Shown piece after piece: positions 35,815 through 46,677 of a stretch of 64,000 bases of DNA. The position numbers and the translations under genes were made by a program. Position 1 is the stretch's first letter, and each line of letters begins with the position of its first letter. The notes under the pieces are model-generated. The model was not told where the DNA came from. It worked only from the letters and a program-made list of their open reading frames with translations, and did no database searches. This stretch comes from Cercis canadensis (lineage: Eukaryota > Streptophyta > Magnoliopsida > Fabales > Fabaceae), in the NCBI GenBank assembly GCA_003255065.1, contig QAOA01003908.1, positions 34,408-98,407 on the forward strand. The letters run 5' to 3'.

Positions 35815-36715
35815 ATGAAAACTAGTTATTTTGTTAAGTTACATCTTGTAAAACAATAATAAAATTAAAAACGAATTTTTTTTATATGATAATACATTTT
35901 AAAGAAATACTTGAGGTCTATCAACAAATTTATTCACTTCCATAAAGCTAATCAAAATCATTTATCCTATTTCTCACAAGTCAAATCAAGTCAGCTGTTG
36001 GATGTTGCCCTTAGACACAAGGGTACAAGAACTGTTAGTCCCACCTACAACTTGTAAATAAGTGCCAAGATGAGTACGTTAGAAGAGAAAACTCTCACAA
36101 AAGTATGACTTTTCTGAATGGTAGGCCGTTAGTATGGTACAATAGGAGGAAGATAAATAAGAGAATTATATGTGGACATGAACAAAAGCAATATATCACA
36201 ACATTTACAAAAACAAGAGGACTAGTGATATTTTAGCAAGAAAAATACCAATCCCTAACTACTAATAGAAGAGCTATTCCAACATTCAAATGTAAGCTGA
36301 CTGGACTACCAAACAGCTTGTAGCTAAGGTTGTCCTTAAGGCTTATGGGTTTTTTGTTCAAATCTAGAGTCGTAACCAAAAGTACCAAAAAATGTAAACT
36401 GGACTCTGTTTTAAAGAACAACCATATCCACCAAGCTTTATTGGATAGAGTCTGCTGTGCCAATATAATATCAACACTTAACAGGCCATTACATTTCAGT
36501 TTTCACAGATTTCCCTGTACGAGCAATTCGTGTTACAAATTAATGTACTAGGTAAAGGACTACTGGTAATATGTTACAATTTTGAAATGTCCAAGAAATT
36601 TTTCATATTTTTTTATGAGCACAACTACATATTGCAAATATATGAAACTTGAAAGACCTTTTATATCAGTCAATGTCCAAGAAAGGTTGATATACCTGTT
36701 TTGTGCTGCTGATAA
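35815..36715. repeat. Repeat module R, copy 3 (partial)
   Basis: Matches 29612-30500 and 12050-12945 up to the CTGCTGATA segment, then diverges. Frames such as 36330-36551 and 36582-36812 are not maintained across copies. Confidence 0.8.
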
Positions 36716-38690
36716 GTTCTCGCCTAGTAGTTGTTCACTGGAATCAAGTCAGCTATTGGATGCCCTTGGTCATAAGGGCACAAGACCTGTTTATCCCATT
36801 TACAAATTGTAAAGAAGTGCCCTACTTCAAAAGGAAAAACAACATTTTGATTAGGGAAGGATGCTAACCACTATTGATTAAACTCCAACACTTGGAGCTC
36901 GGAAACTATATAAAACTCTCATTATAGACCAGAAAGATTTCGACTAGAAGGAATCATTTCGCACTTCTGCCATTAAATCTGAAAAGTATGGGAATTACCC
37001 ACTATATACTTATGACAATTTCAGAAACGTCGTAGAAATATCAAAGAAGATCAGGAATGATCTAGATTCACTTTCGTTAAAGAAAGTCAACGAAACATTA
37101 AAAAAAAAAAAAATCATATTTGACAATTTGATAACAATTATAGAAAATGAAAAACCATTTTGAAGGATTAAGATAATCATGCAAAAAAAGATTAATTTTA
37201 AAAGCTAAAGCAGTTAGGAGAAGACAAAGAAATGATTTTATATTTTACACTCTTCCACGCACATGGTATGATGAACTCAATAAAATGGATTTCAGTTAAT
37301 TCAGGTCTAGTTAAGTTCTTTTCCTTGGCCATGGTCTAATAATGTTCTTTAATATGCAGTAAAATTATCTTCACACGTGACTTGAAATTCAAGTCAGTGT
37401 AAAGGCTGACAATGACTAAATATTGTATTATGTTTTTCTATTTTTCTCTAATGAAGACTATTGAGTTTATTGTTATGAATGTATGGAATGGTTGGTGACA
37501 AATTACAAAAGCTTGATTTGTTGAGAAGGCATACATGACCTAAAAGTCAAAGATAGGCAGGGCAGAATCAGAAAGTTAGTTGCATGCTATAGTGTTGTGA
37601 GAGAGACAAGGCAACATGGTCGACAAGGGACCTACAAGGCTGTATGACAACGTTTTGATTGGGGAAAGACTCTTCACTGAAATATAACTTTTCTCAAAGG
37701 TAGGGCACTAGTTTGAATATGATCAAATAGGTTTTGAAACTATATATATCAATCTCATTATAGACCTAAAATACTTGGAAACCACTCAGAAATTATTATG
37801 CATTTCTGCCTACCCATTATGAACTTTGTCAACATACAATACTTTATCTAATTGAAAGACTATAAGAGTTGCTAACCACTATTAATTAAAATCTAACGCT
37901 TGTTACTTGGAAGCTATATACAAGAAACTCTCATTATAGAACATAAAGACTTCTAGTAGAAGGAATCATTGTGCACTTCAGCCATTAAATCTGAAAAGTA
38001 TGAGCATCACTATCTACTTATGACAACATAAAATTTCTCATCTAATTGATATCATATGATACACAATTTCAGAAAAGCATTAGAAATATCAAGGAAAATA
38101 AGGATTCTAGATTCAATTTCGTCAAAGAAAGTCAAAGAAAATTAAAAAAATCATATTGTACGATTTGATGAAAATTATACAAAATGAGAGACCACTCGAA
38201 GGATTAAGATAATAATGTCAAGAAAAGATTGATTTTAAAAGCTTAAGCGGTTAGAAAAAGAAAAAGAAATGATTTTATATTTTACACTCTTCCACACTCA
38301 TGGTATGATGAACTCAATAAAATGTATTCCAGTTAATTCAGGTCTAGTTAAGTTCTTTTTCTTGGCCATCTTCTAATAATGTTCTGTAATTTGCAGGAAA
38401 ATTATCTTCACACATGACATGAAATTCAAGTCAATGTAATGGCCGACAATAAATATTGTATTGTTTTTCTTTTGCCAAAAGGGACTTCACAGGTCAAGTC
38501 TATTATGTTTTTCTGTTTTCCTCTAACAAAGACTATTATAGTTTATTGTTATAAATGTATGGAATGGCTGGTGACAAATTAGAAAAGCTTAATTTGTTGA
38601 GAAGGCATACATGACCTGAAAGTCAAAATCAGGCAGGGAAGAATCAGAATGTTTGTTGCATACTCCAGTTAATTTTCAATGATAATTTAC
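36716..38690. repeat. Tandem duplication of a spacer module
   Basis: 36860-37590 and 37865-38660 are diverged direct copies about 1 kb apart. Shared landmarks are GCTAACCACTATT-ATTAAA, GCCATTAAATCTGAAAAGTATG, TTTTACACTCTTCCAC and AGAAGGCATACATGACCT. No coding gene is recognised. Confidence 0.7.
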
Positions 38691-39198
38691 TTTTCTCATC
38701 TTCTCTGCACCATGCTGTTTTCAGATCAAGTTTATAATGCTTGATTGTATAGTTTAAATTGGAGAATGTGACATGAACTAAAGCAACCCACAATATGTAC
38801 AAATATAACTGTTGGACTATTGATATTATGACATGAAAAGTACCTTATAATGATATTATAACAAGAAGATTATATAGATTGATATTTTTTTTTTTGGAAT
38901 GCATATAGATAGATATTTAATGTGTATAAGGCTAGAGTGGAAGGGGCATAAATTGACACTGTATTAATACATCATATTTAGGGGATGTTTGTGCTGAACA
39001 TTCCAAGAATTATTTTCGGCAGGAAATCAAGACAAATCAAGAAAAGTAAAGGAAGATCAGATTCACTCAGGGCTATGAAAGAAAATTTTGTAACAGTCTC
39101 TGTTAAACAATTAACAGACTTAATATTTTGGACAACAGTTATTGCTATAGAAGGAGAAGATGATGAAAACAAAGACACTTCTATAATATGGGACAACA
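38691..39198. other. Spacer adjoining the LINE insertion
   Basis: Homologous to 31010-31470. Similarity ends at the LINE poly(A) tail, so the retrotransposon inserted into this module. No gene. Confidence 0.6.
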
Positions 39199-39242
39199 GT
39201 TTTTTTTTTTTTTTTTTGGTTACAATAGCGAAAAAAAGAAAA

Positions 39243-42200
39243 CTACAGCCTAGGGAAGGCAACAGCCATCCTATCTGCCAACAAGACTATTAGAACTTCA
39301 GGGAGAGGTTGATAAAAAAAAGACCAACTCTCTTGCCCATGTGCTCCTTTTTTTGCCATGAAATCAGCCCCTTGGTTAGCTTCTCTCAACACATGTCGCA
39401 CCTCCAGATTCCAAGATCTTCTCATAATATGTCTAATGTCACTCAAAATGCACCCATGGATATGAAAGTTAACATCTGCATTGTTTATCAAGTTGATCGC
39501 CTCTAAGGAATCTGATTAACAAATCAGATTCCTAAAGCCTCTTTCCCAGCAAGCTTGCAAGCCATTCCTAATTGCCATAAGCTCTACTTTGATGTTGGTA
39601 CCAAAGCCAATATAACCACAGAAACCCCCAAGCCACAGCCCTTGGCTATCTCTGATGATGCCTCTGAACCCTGCTCTCCCTGGGTTTCCGAAACTACTGC
39701 CATCAACATTAAGCTTTACCGTGTCTGGACTTGGAGCTTGCCAAGATATCCACCTAATTTCCTTGTGACAAACCTCCTTGTTGAAAAGAAACACATTTTC
39801 GCAAACATGCACCATGGCTTTAATTCGATGGATAATATAGAGCAGCGGAGAACGATGCCCGTCCATCAACTCTTCATTGCTATCCCTCCAAATCCACCAA
39901 ATGATGCAAAGAAACAGAACCTGCACCTCTGGGCTTGTTGTTTTTGCATGGCTGTAGACTGAAACCCACGTTTGAAGATCAAAGTTCCAGAATCTTGCAT
40001 CTCCTCCAAAACCAAAGTGAGCCCAGATTTGACGAGGCATGATGCAATCCCTAAGACAATGAAGGATACTCTCATCATCCGTCAGACACCTGCAGCACAT
40101 TGCACTTCCCCACACATGGCGCTTTAGGCGCAGCATGTTGGTAGGAATGGCCTCATGCATAATTAACCATATAAAGGTTCTTATTTTTTCTGGGATCCCT
40201 AGCCTCCAAATCCACGTCCACCTTCTCTCATCTGTATGAACATCTTCCCTGCTACGGAGCCAGTCATATCCATTCTTAGCTGAATATATTCCATCATAAG
40301 CACTTCCCCACACTAACGTGTCTTGAAGATCCCCATGTCTAGAAAGCGGAACTCTGATAATTTCCTCCGTGACCTGCTCATGCAGAGTATGCTGTAAGCT
40401 ATCAACATTCCATTCACTATGCAGAATTATATCACTCACCCTCATGGAGGACTCTGCATCATCAATAGCTTCAACTTGGTCTCGTAAGATGCCACTATCC
40501 AGCCATCTGTCTTGCCAAAGACGAATTTTATTTCCATTCCTCACACGCCACTTCAATCCCTCTTGAAGAATAGACTTTGCTCGCACAATAGACCTCCACA
40601 TAACCGAGGAGTTAGCTGGGCAAGTATGGGTCAAAAGATTCTCCCCCTCCCGTAAGTACTTGTGGGTTAAAACTTGAACCCAAAGTTTATCTTTGTTTTG
40701 CACCACATCCCAAACAAGTTTACCAAGAAGGGCGATATTGGAACGACGGGCAGTCCTGATACCTAGGCCACCAAACTTGCGAGGAAGAGTAATAGTTTCC
40801 CAATTGACTAAATGAAGACCGTGACCATCAGTTCCCTTCCAAATAAACTTCCTCACTGTTTTATCAATGTCAAGGCACATAGATTGAGGTAACCACAAAG
40901 TATGCATTGTATAGATGGGCATAGAAGTAAGCACTGATTTGGCCAAGGTGATGCAACCTGTTCTGTTGAGAAGTTTATGCTTCCAAGTCATAAGACGGCC
41001 TGCAAGTTTCTCAATGATAAAACTGAAGTCACTTTTCTTAATTCTCCCATGTAATATTGGAGTACCCAGATAACTATCAAATCTAGCAATGAAAGCAATA
41101 TTAGACAACTGCTTTATACGATCTTGCTTTCTTCTAGAGATGCTCGGGGAACAAATAGCTTTGGACTTAGCAAAATTTACTTTAAGACCTGAGGCCTTAC
41201 AAAACTCAGCAATAGTCATATTAACCACTCTGGTTTGTGCGATAGAAGCCTGAGTAAAAAGCATTAAGTCATCAGCAAAAAGAAGATGAGAGACTTTTGG
41301 ACCATTTCTAGCACAACGCAACGGCTGCCACTCCCCTCTATTTACCTTTTTCTCAATTAACAGGGATAACTTTTTCATACAGATCACAAATAAATAAGGA
41401 GATAAAGGGTCACCTTGACGTAACCCTCTTCTAGGTTTGAAAGAAGGAAGCTTACCACCATTCCAAACAAGAGAGAGAGAGGAAGATGTAACACAAAACA
41501 TGATGAGCTTGATAGTTATTTCTGGGAACCCAATATCCTCAAGAGTAGATCTCAGGAAATCCCAATCAACTTTATCGTACGCCTTCTCTAAATCAATTTT
41601 GAAAGCCATAGCACCTTTTTTACTTTTGGTTTTATTGATGAAGTGCAACATTTCTTGAGCCACCAGAATATTATCATGAGTCCCTCTCCCCGGGATGAAG
41701 CTACTTTGAAGCGGGCTAATGAGCTTCATCAAGTAAGGGCGGAGCCGATTCACAAGCACCTTGGTAATAATTTTATATATCACATTGCAGAGGCTAATTG
41801 GACGCAACTGAGTAACCCTTGTTGGATTATTCTCCTTAGGGATCAACACTATAAGAGTTTCAGAAATTTTACCATCAAAACACCCTTCCTTGAAGGCATG
41901 ACGAACTATATCTGTCACTGAGTCTCCCACCACCCCCCAAAACTTCTTAAAAAAGAAAGGCTGAAAGCCATCAGGGCCAGGCGCCTTAAAGGAATGCATA
42001 AACTTAATCGCAGTCCAAACTTCCTCCTTGGTGACTTCTTTGGTAAGCACTGTATAACAGTCATCCCCAAGTTTAATCAAACACTAAGTGGGAATTATTG
42101 TTAACCTCCGTACTACAAAATAAGCTCTTGAAATAGGTGGTAGCTTCCTGTTGAATGAGGATAGGGTCAGTGGACCATGTCCCATCCGAAAGGTAAAGAC

Positions 42201-43404
42201 CCTCCACCCTATTATGCTTCCGCCGCACCAAAGTTTGTGTATGGAAGAACTTTGTATTCCCATCCCCGAATTGCACCCATTTCTGTCGGGATTTTTGAAA
42301 CCAAAGGATTTCTTCTTGAGCTAAAATTTCATCCAACTCCCTGCTCAAATCTGCCTCAAGATTAATCAAAAACACTGAATCAATCCGTTCTTATTTTTTT
42401 TGAATATTAGCAAGGCGGGAAGATATGGATCGCTTTCTCTTGAAAATATTCCCAAACACCTCATTATTAAACTTTAAAGCTGCATCTTTAACTGAGAGAA
42501 GTTTAGAAACAACATCACCTTCGTCACCACCCCATGCCTCTTGAACTAAGGCCCCGAAATGAGGATGAGTGGCCCAAGCAGCTTCAAACCGGAAAGGACG
42601 TTGACCCAGAGAAAACTCCTTCCTATGTAACTTGATGAAGATTGGGTTGTGGTCAGAATAATTACGATAGAGATTCAAGCAATGAGCTTCAGGAAAGGAA
42701 AGACGCCAATCCACATCAACTAAAGCTCTGTCCAGCTGCTTAGAAATTCTCCTAGTCCCATTAAGAGTTCTGTGCCAAGTATGAGCTGGACCTACAAACC
42801 CCATATCCATAAGCTGGCAATTATCCATCATGCTAGCAAAAGACTCCGCTCTATTATTGTGAAAAGAGCCACCCCACACTTCTGAAGGAAGAAGAATATC
42901 ATTGAAATCACCCAAAAGCATCCAAGGACCAACAATACTCCGACGTATATTAGACAAATAATCCCAAAACTGGTATCTAATAGTAGGCGTTGGGCTAGCA
43001 TACACACCAGTGCACCACCACTCCGAATTACCCTTCTTCAAATGACAAGTAAAGGCTTGGGCACACGCATCTGTCACTGTAATTTGGACATCAGGACAGT
43101 TCGCAAGGCACCAGATGCCTCCTGCATGACCCTGAGCTTCAATAATGTGCACTGTGGTGTACCCCACTCTCTCCCAATACCTGCTCACCTTCTCAAACTG
43201 AATATGGGTCTCCAAAATAAATACCAGCGCTGGTTTGTAAAGCGACAAATATTCATGAAGATTTCTCTTAGCTCGTTTACTAGCTGCACCTCGAATGTTC
43301 CACGCAAGGATAGAAAATTCTTTGAAACCAAACATCATAAAAACCAAAAAAATAGGGACGAGCATCGCAACCTTAAACAAAGGCTTACTCTTCATGAATT
43401 TCAA
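39243..43404 (-). pseudogene. LINE ORF2: endonuclease, reverse transcriptase, RNase H
   Basis: The frame runs 43404-42391 (APE-type endonuclease: ILAWNIRG, ILETH, LLGDFND, SDHNPI). After an in-frame TAA it continues in the same frame at 42390-42073. A one-base shift near 42078 then leads to 42080-39516, the reverse transcriptase (FKIDLEKAYD, RRGLRQGDPLSP, HLLFADDLMLF) and the zf-RVT region (WRLGIPEKIRTFIW...CCRC). RNase H begins at VKLNVDGSSFGNPGRAG and is cut by TAA at 39516, where homologues read LIVESDS, but resumes in frame to 39243 (HVLREANQGADFMAKKG). About 1390 codons in total, the usual size. The catalytic residues visible are intact, so only three lesions separate it from a full frame. 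Confidence 0.9.
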
Positions 43405-45236
43405 CTTGCATGTCCGTTTCTGGTGCCCTGGTTGAACTAGTATGCACTTGAGCTATCTCTGCGTCAATCGTTTCATTTAACACAGCAATAGATACGAATC
43501 GCTCTCCATTAGAGACTGGATCCGGAGGCTGAGACCTAAAGATACCATGAAAATTATAATTTGCAGGATTGACATCCACCTGCTGCCCCAGGTCATCGAC
43601 CCTACTCTGAGCTTTGATAGTAGTCCTTGGAGCTATGTTATTTCCCTGTGGATGAGCATGGTGCAACCCAACCACTTGCTGCCTTGCCTTGCTTTTATTT
43701 TCCATGGTTTCTTTTCTAGCCTGCTCTTCAGTAAAGAGGTTTCCAATCTCAAATCTCTGGAGTTGACTAAGCACCTCGGGTTCCAANAGCTTTGATAGTA
43801 GTCCTTGGAGCCATGTTATTTCCCTGTGGATGAGCATGGTGCAACCCAACCACTTGCTGCCTTGCCTTGCTTTTATTTTCCATGGTTTCTTTTCTAGCCT
43901 ACTCTTCAGTAAAGAGGTTTCCAATCTCAAATCTCTGGAGTTGACTAAGCACCTCGGGTTCCAACGTGAGTTTACTCTGCTCCACCTTGTTTCTAGATTG
44001 ACCTGCACTTGGGCCCACATTACGCTGCCTCTTATGAGTTTCTCGTGTCATGACCTGGTTGTGGCCCATATCAATCACTAACATCGCTTGCCCCGTAACT
44101 TTGGATTTTCTATAAGAGTGACCAGAACTCCACTCCATATTCTGTAACGAAGCAAACTTATTACGATGAGCAGTTTCCTTATTTTTAGTTTCCTGCATGA
44201 AGACCTTGGCTTTCCCCATTCTCTTTCTTCTAGAGACAACTAGCCAATCACCATGCGGATTCTCTTCCCCTCCATGATTATTGGCCTCACTAATAGGAGG
44301 ATCCGTAACTGGTGTAACGTGCTTGTCCGCCACATCTGATTGCTGCTTGCCTACCAGTGAAGCCGCCGTCGTCACCGTCTTCGCTGGCTCCGTTCTAGAT
44401 GGGCAGTCCCGGCTTACATGGCCGTAACATCCACACGAAGCACAAATACTATGCAAGCCTTCATACTCCACTTTGTACCAGTGGCCATTAACCCACACTT
44501 TCCCCACCACTGGTTTATGCAACTCTATTTCTACACATACCCTTGCAAATCTTCCTCTAGCGACACCCAATGTATTCATATCAACTTTGATTGGTGTCCC
44601 AACTGCAGAGGCCATAGCCAGAAGGAAACTCTCATCATAAAATAATAAGTTAAGTCCCGGAAAACGGACCCATGCAAAGGTCTTATCTATCTTCGTATGT
44701 TTTGGGTGGAAATCTGATGACCATCTCCTTACTGTCAAATAATGGTCATAAATCATCCATGGGCCACCCTCCATTGCCTTGCTGCGATCTGTCTCCAAAT
44801 CTAGTTTGACCATAAAAAAACCACAGCCTAAATCCATGAGGTCCATGTCACCAGTTGGTTTCCATAATACCTTCAGGCGGTTCTTCATAGCTGCATAGCC
44901 AATATCTCTGCCAAGTAACTTTACAATGAGAGCATCTTCCCATGGAACTCTTAACTGCTCCATAACACTATCGGCCACAATGATTTTGGGTAGAAGTGAG
45001 TTGCCTCTTTCATACTCAATCCGCACCAACTTTGCCGCAATCAAATCTACCTTTGGTGGAGGAGGTGGTGCAGTCTTCGCACCCATCAGTTTGTCCCTAA
45101 AAGAAATAGGTCTTGGCAGCAGAGCTGTGTCGTCAGCACTAGAATTCAAGGAAGTTGCACCACCTTCGCCGCCATCAGGTGGCTTACCCAACGGTGGAAG
45201 AAGGGGGGGAGGCAGGTGGATAAACTCAGGATTCAT
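43385..45236 (-). pseudogene. LINE ORF1: nucleic-acid-binding protein with CCHC knuckle
   Basis: It starts MNPEFIHLPPPLLPPLG at 45236. A DUF4283-type region follows (SLLPKIIVADSV...ALIVKLLGRDIGYAAMKNRL...GPWMIYDHYLTVRRW), then the zinc knuckle CASCGCYGHVSRDC, then a basic tail. The protein packages LINE RNA. The frame as assembled ends at a TAG (43899), but 43610-43786 and 43788-43964 are the same 177 bp on either side of a single N. The first copy has CAG (Gln) at the TAG position and reads on to the stop at 43385. The stop and the duplication are therefore probably assembly or allelic effects, and the native ORF1 may be intact. Confidence 0.85.
43610..43964. other. Unmerged contig join at N 43787 with 177-bp direct repeat
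   Basis: 43610-43786 equals 43788-43964 apart from a few substitutions, one of which changes a Gln codon to a stop in LINE ORF1. Exact abutment to a single N indicates overlapping contig ends. Confidence 0.85.
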
Positions 45237-45314
45237 CAGTACTCCCGTGATGATTACAACAGTTTAAGTCCACAGACTCAAACAGAGTTGTCTTCCGTGG
45301 TGCTTGAGACAACA

Positions 45315-46677
45315 AATAGAAATGGGACATTTTAACTCTCTGAATAATTTAATTACATATGTGACCATTTATTCCTAAGTGCAATAAAACATTGTTTTTA
45401 GTTGGATAGATTACAAATAGTATAAATCTAATATAAGACTTTGAAATGAAATCCTTGATCTTATGTATACTTGTACATGAAACATCACTTCATTTTCCCA
45501 AATCTAATTTTTTTTTTTCCTCTAGCTGGCAAATCATTCAAAACAGATAGAGATGATTGTCATACAACTAGCAATTTATTCCATTACCTTATTCTTATAT
45601 GAACAAGAGTAAGAGGTACTAATGTGAATAGGGATTCAAGACTAAATCCAACCAAAAGGAATTTTTGACAACCATTTTTGCCAATCTAAGTAAGAATGTA
45701 AATGCACAATCCTTCTATTTGAACCAATTCATTGCATGCTTTGTTGTCAACTGTTGTTGCAGTATGTATGCAACTAAAGAGCCCATATTCAAGGTCTGGT
45801 ATAAGAAACGAGAAGAAAAATATGATAAAAATGAGCTTTTGTGCATGAGTATGAACTAATTTTAAAGGCAAGCACATGTGAAAGAAAATTAACTATTTAG
45901 TAGCCTATCCATAGTGATATGCAACGTAAACATAATTTGTGACAACATGCTTTCTTTGTGATATACAAATAAATTTTAGGAACTAATGAGGGTGATATAA
46001 TGTATTATGACAGACCTTTAGCCATGGCAAGGAGCTCCTCATTGTTTTTCCAGCAACATGAGACAGGTCCTAGCATATAAAAAAGGTAAGAGTCAAATTC
46101 ATTTGCGAGAATAAATACAAAATGGAGCACTAATTGAAGCTACTTTGATATTTATCATACTAGAGGCGGAAAGGATAGGGAGTTCAAGTACACATTCTTA
46201 TAAAGAAGAATATGAACATGCCCAACCATCTAAGAAGCACAAAAACGTAATGTACAAACATAACACAAGTCACAAAACTCTTCAACAGTGATTGAAGCTG
46301 ACTAAATCAAAGATGAAGTTTAAACAATTCTAATAAAATCCATCTAATGTAAATTTGATGCTGGCACTTTTGGGACTTTTCACATGTAGAACTTGCTAGT
46401 AAAAGCCACCAACATAAGCTAACAATATTAATGGTAAGCCGGTCTTGGTGCAAAATTAATGACCCACTTTGCTTGCAATAGGTTAATTTTAAATTCCTCC
46501 ATCCTCCCTATTCCACACACACACACAACCCCAACCCCCCCCCNAAAAAAAAAAAAAAGAAGAAGAAAAAAGGTGAAGCAAGCCCAAAAGTGGGCAATCA
46601 AGATTATCATTTCACAGGGTCCATTGAGAAAATAAAATCTCCAGAATAATCATAAAAGTCAGACTAAAATTAGAAAC
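45315..46677. other. Spacer between LINE and DDB1 copy B; possible extra exon
   Basis: Mostly AT-rich with no gene. On the minus strand, 46016-46069 is an open block bounded by ATGCTAG and GGTCTGTC that reads GPVSCCWKNNEELLAMAK. Its position after the DDB1 exon at 46678 is right for GPWSQNNLDNGADLL of DDB1, but the similarity is too weak to assign. A CA/C/A low-complexity tract with a single N lies at 46514-46558. Confidence 0.4.

Larger units (their letters stand above)
39199..45307 (-). mobile_element. L1-type LINE, near full length
   Basis: A minus-strand non-LTR retrotransposon. Its poly(A) tail appears as the T run at 39200-39218. Upstream of it lie ORF2 (RNase H, reverse transcriptase, endonuclease) and then ORF1 (RNA-binding, CCHC knuckle), the plant L1 order. 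The two frames overlap by about 20 bp near 43385-43404. A 7-bp direct repeat GACAACA flanks the proposed ends (39192-39198 and 45308-45314); it is short, so the 5' border is uncertain. There are few disabling changes: a stop at 42391, a frameshift near 42078, a stop at 39516 and an assembly-derived duplication in ORF1. The insertion looks fairly young. Confidence 0.88.

Noticed and set aside
35415..35859. Two open frames of 136 and 145 codons
   Set aside because: They consist of the 390-N gap read as unknown residues.
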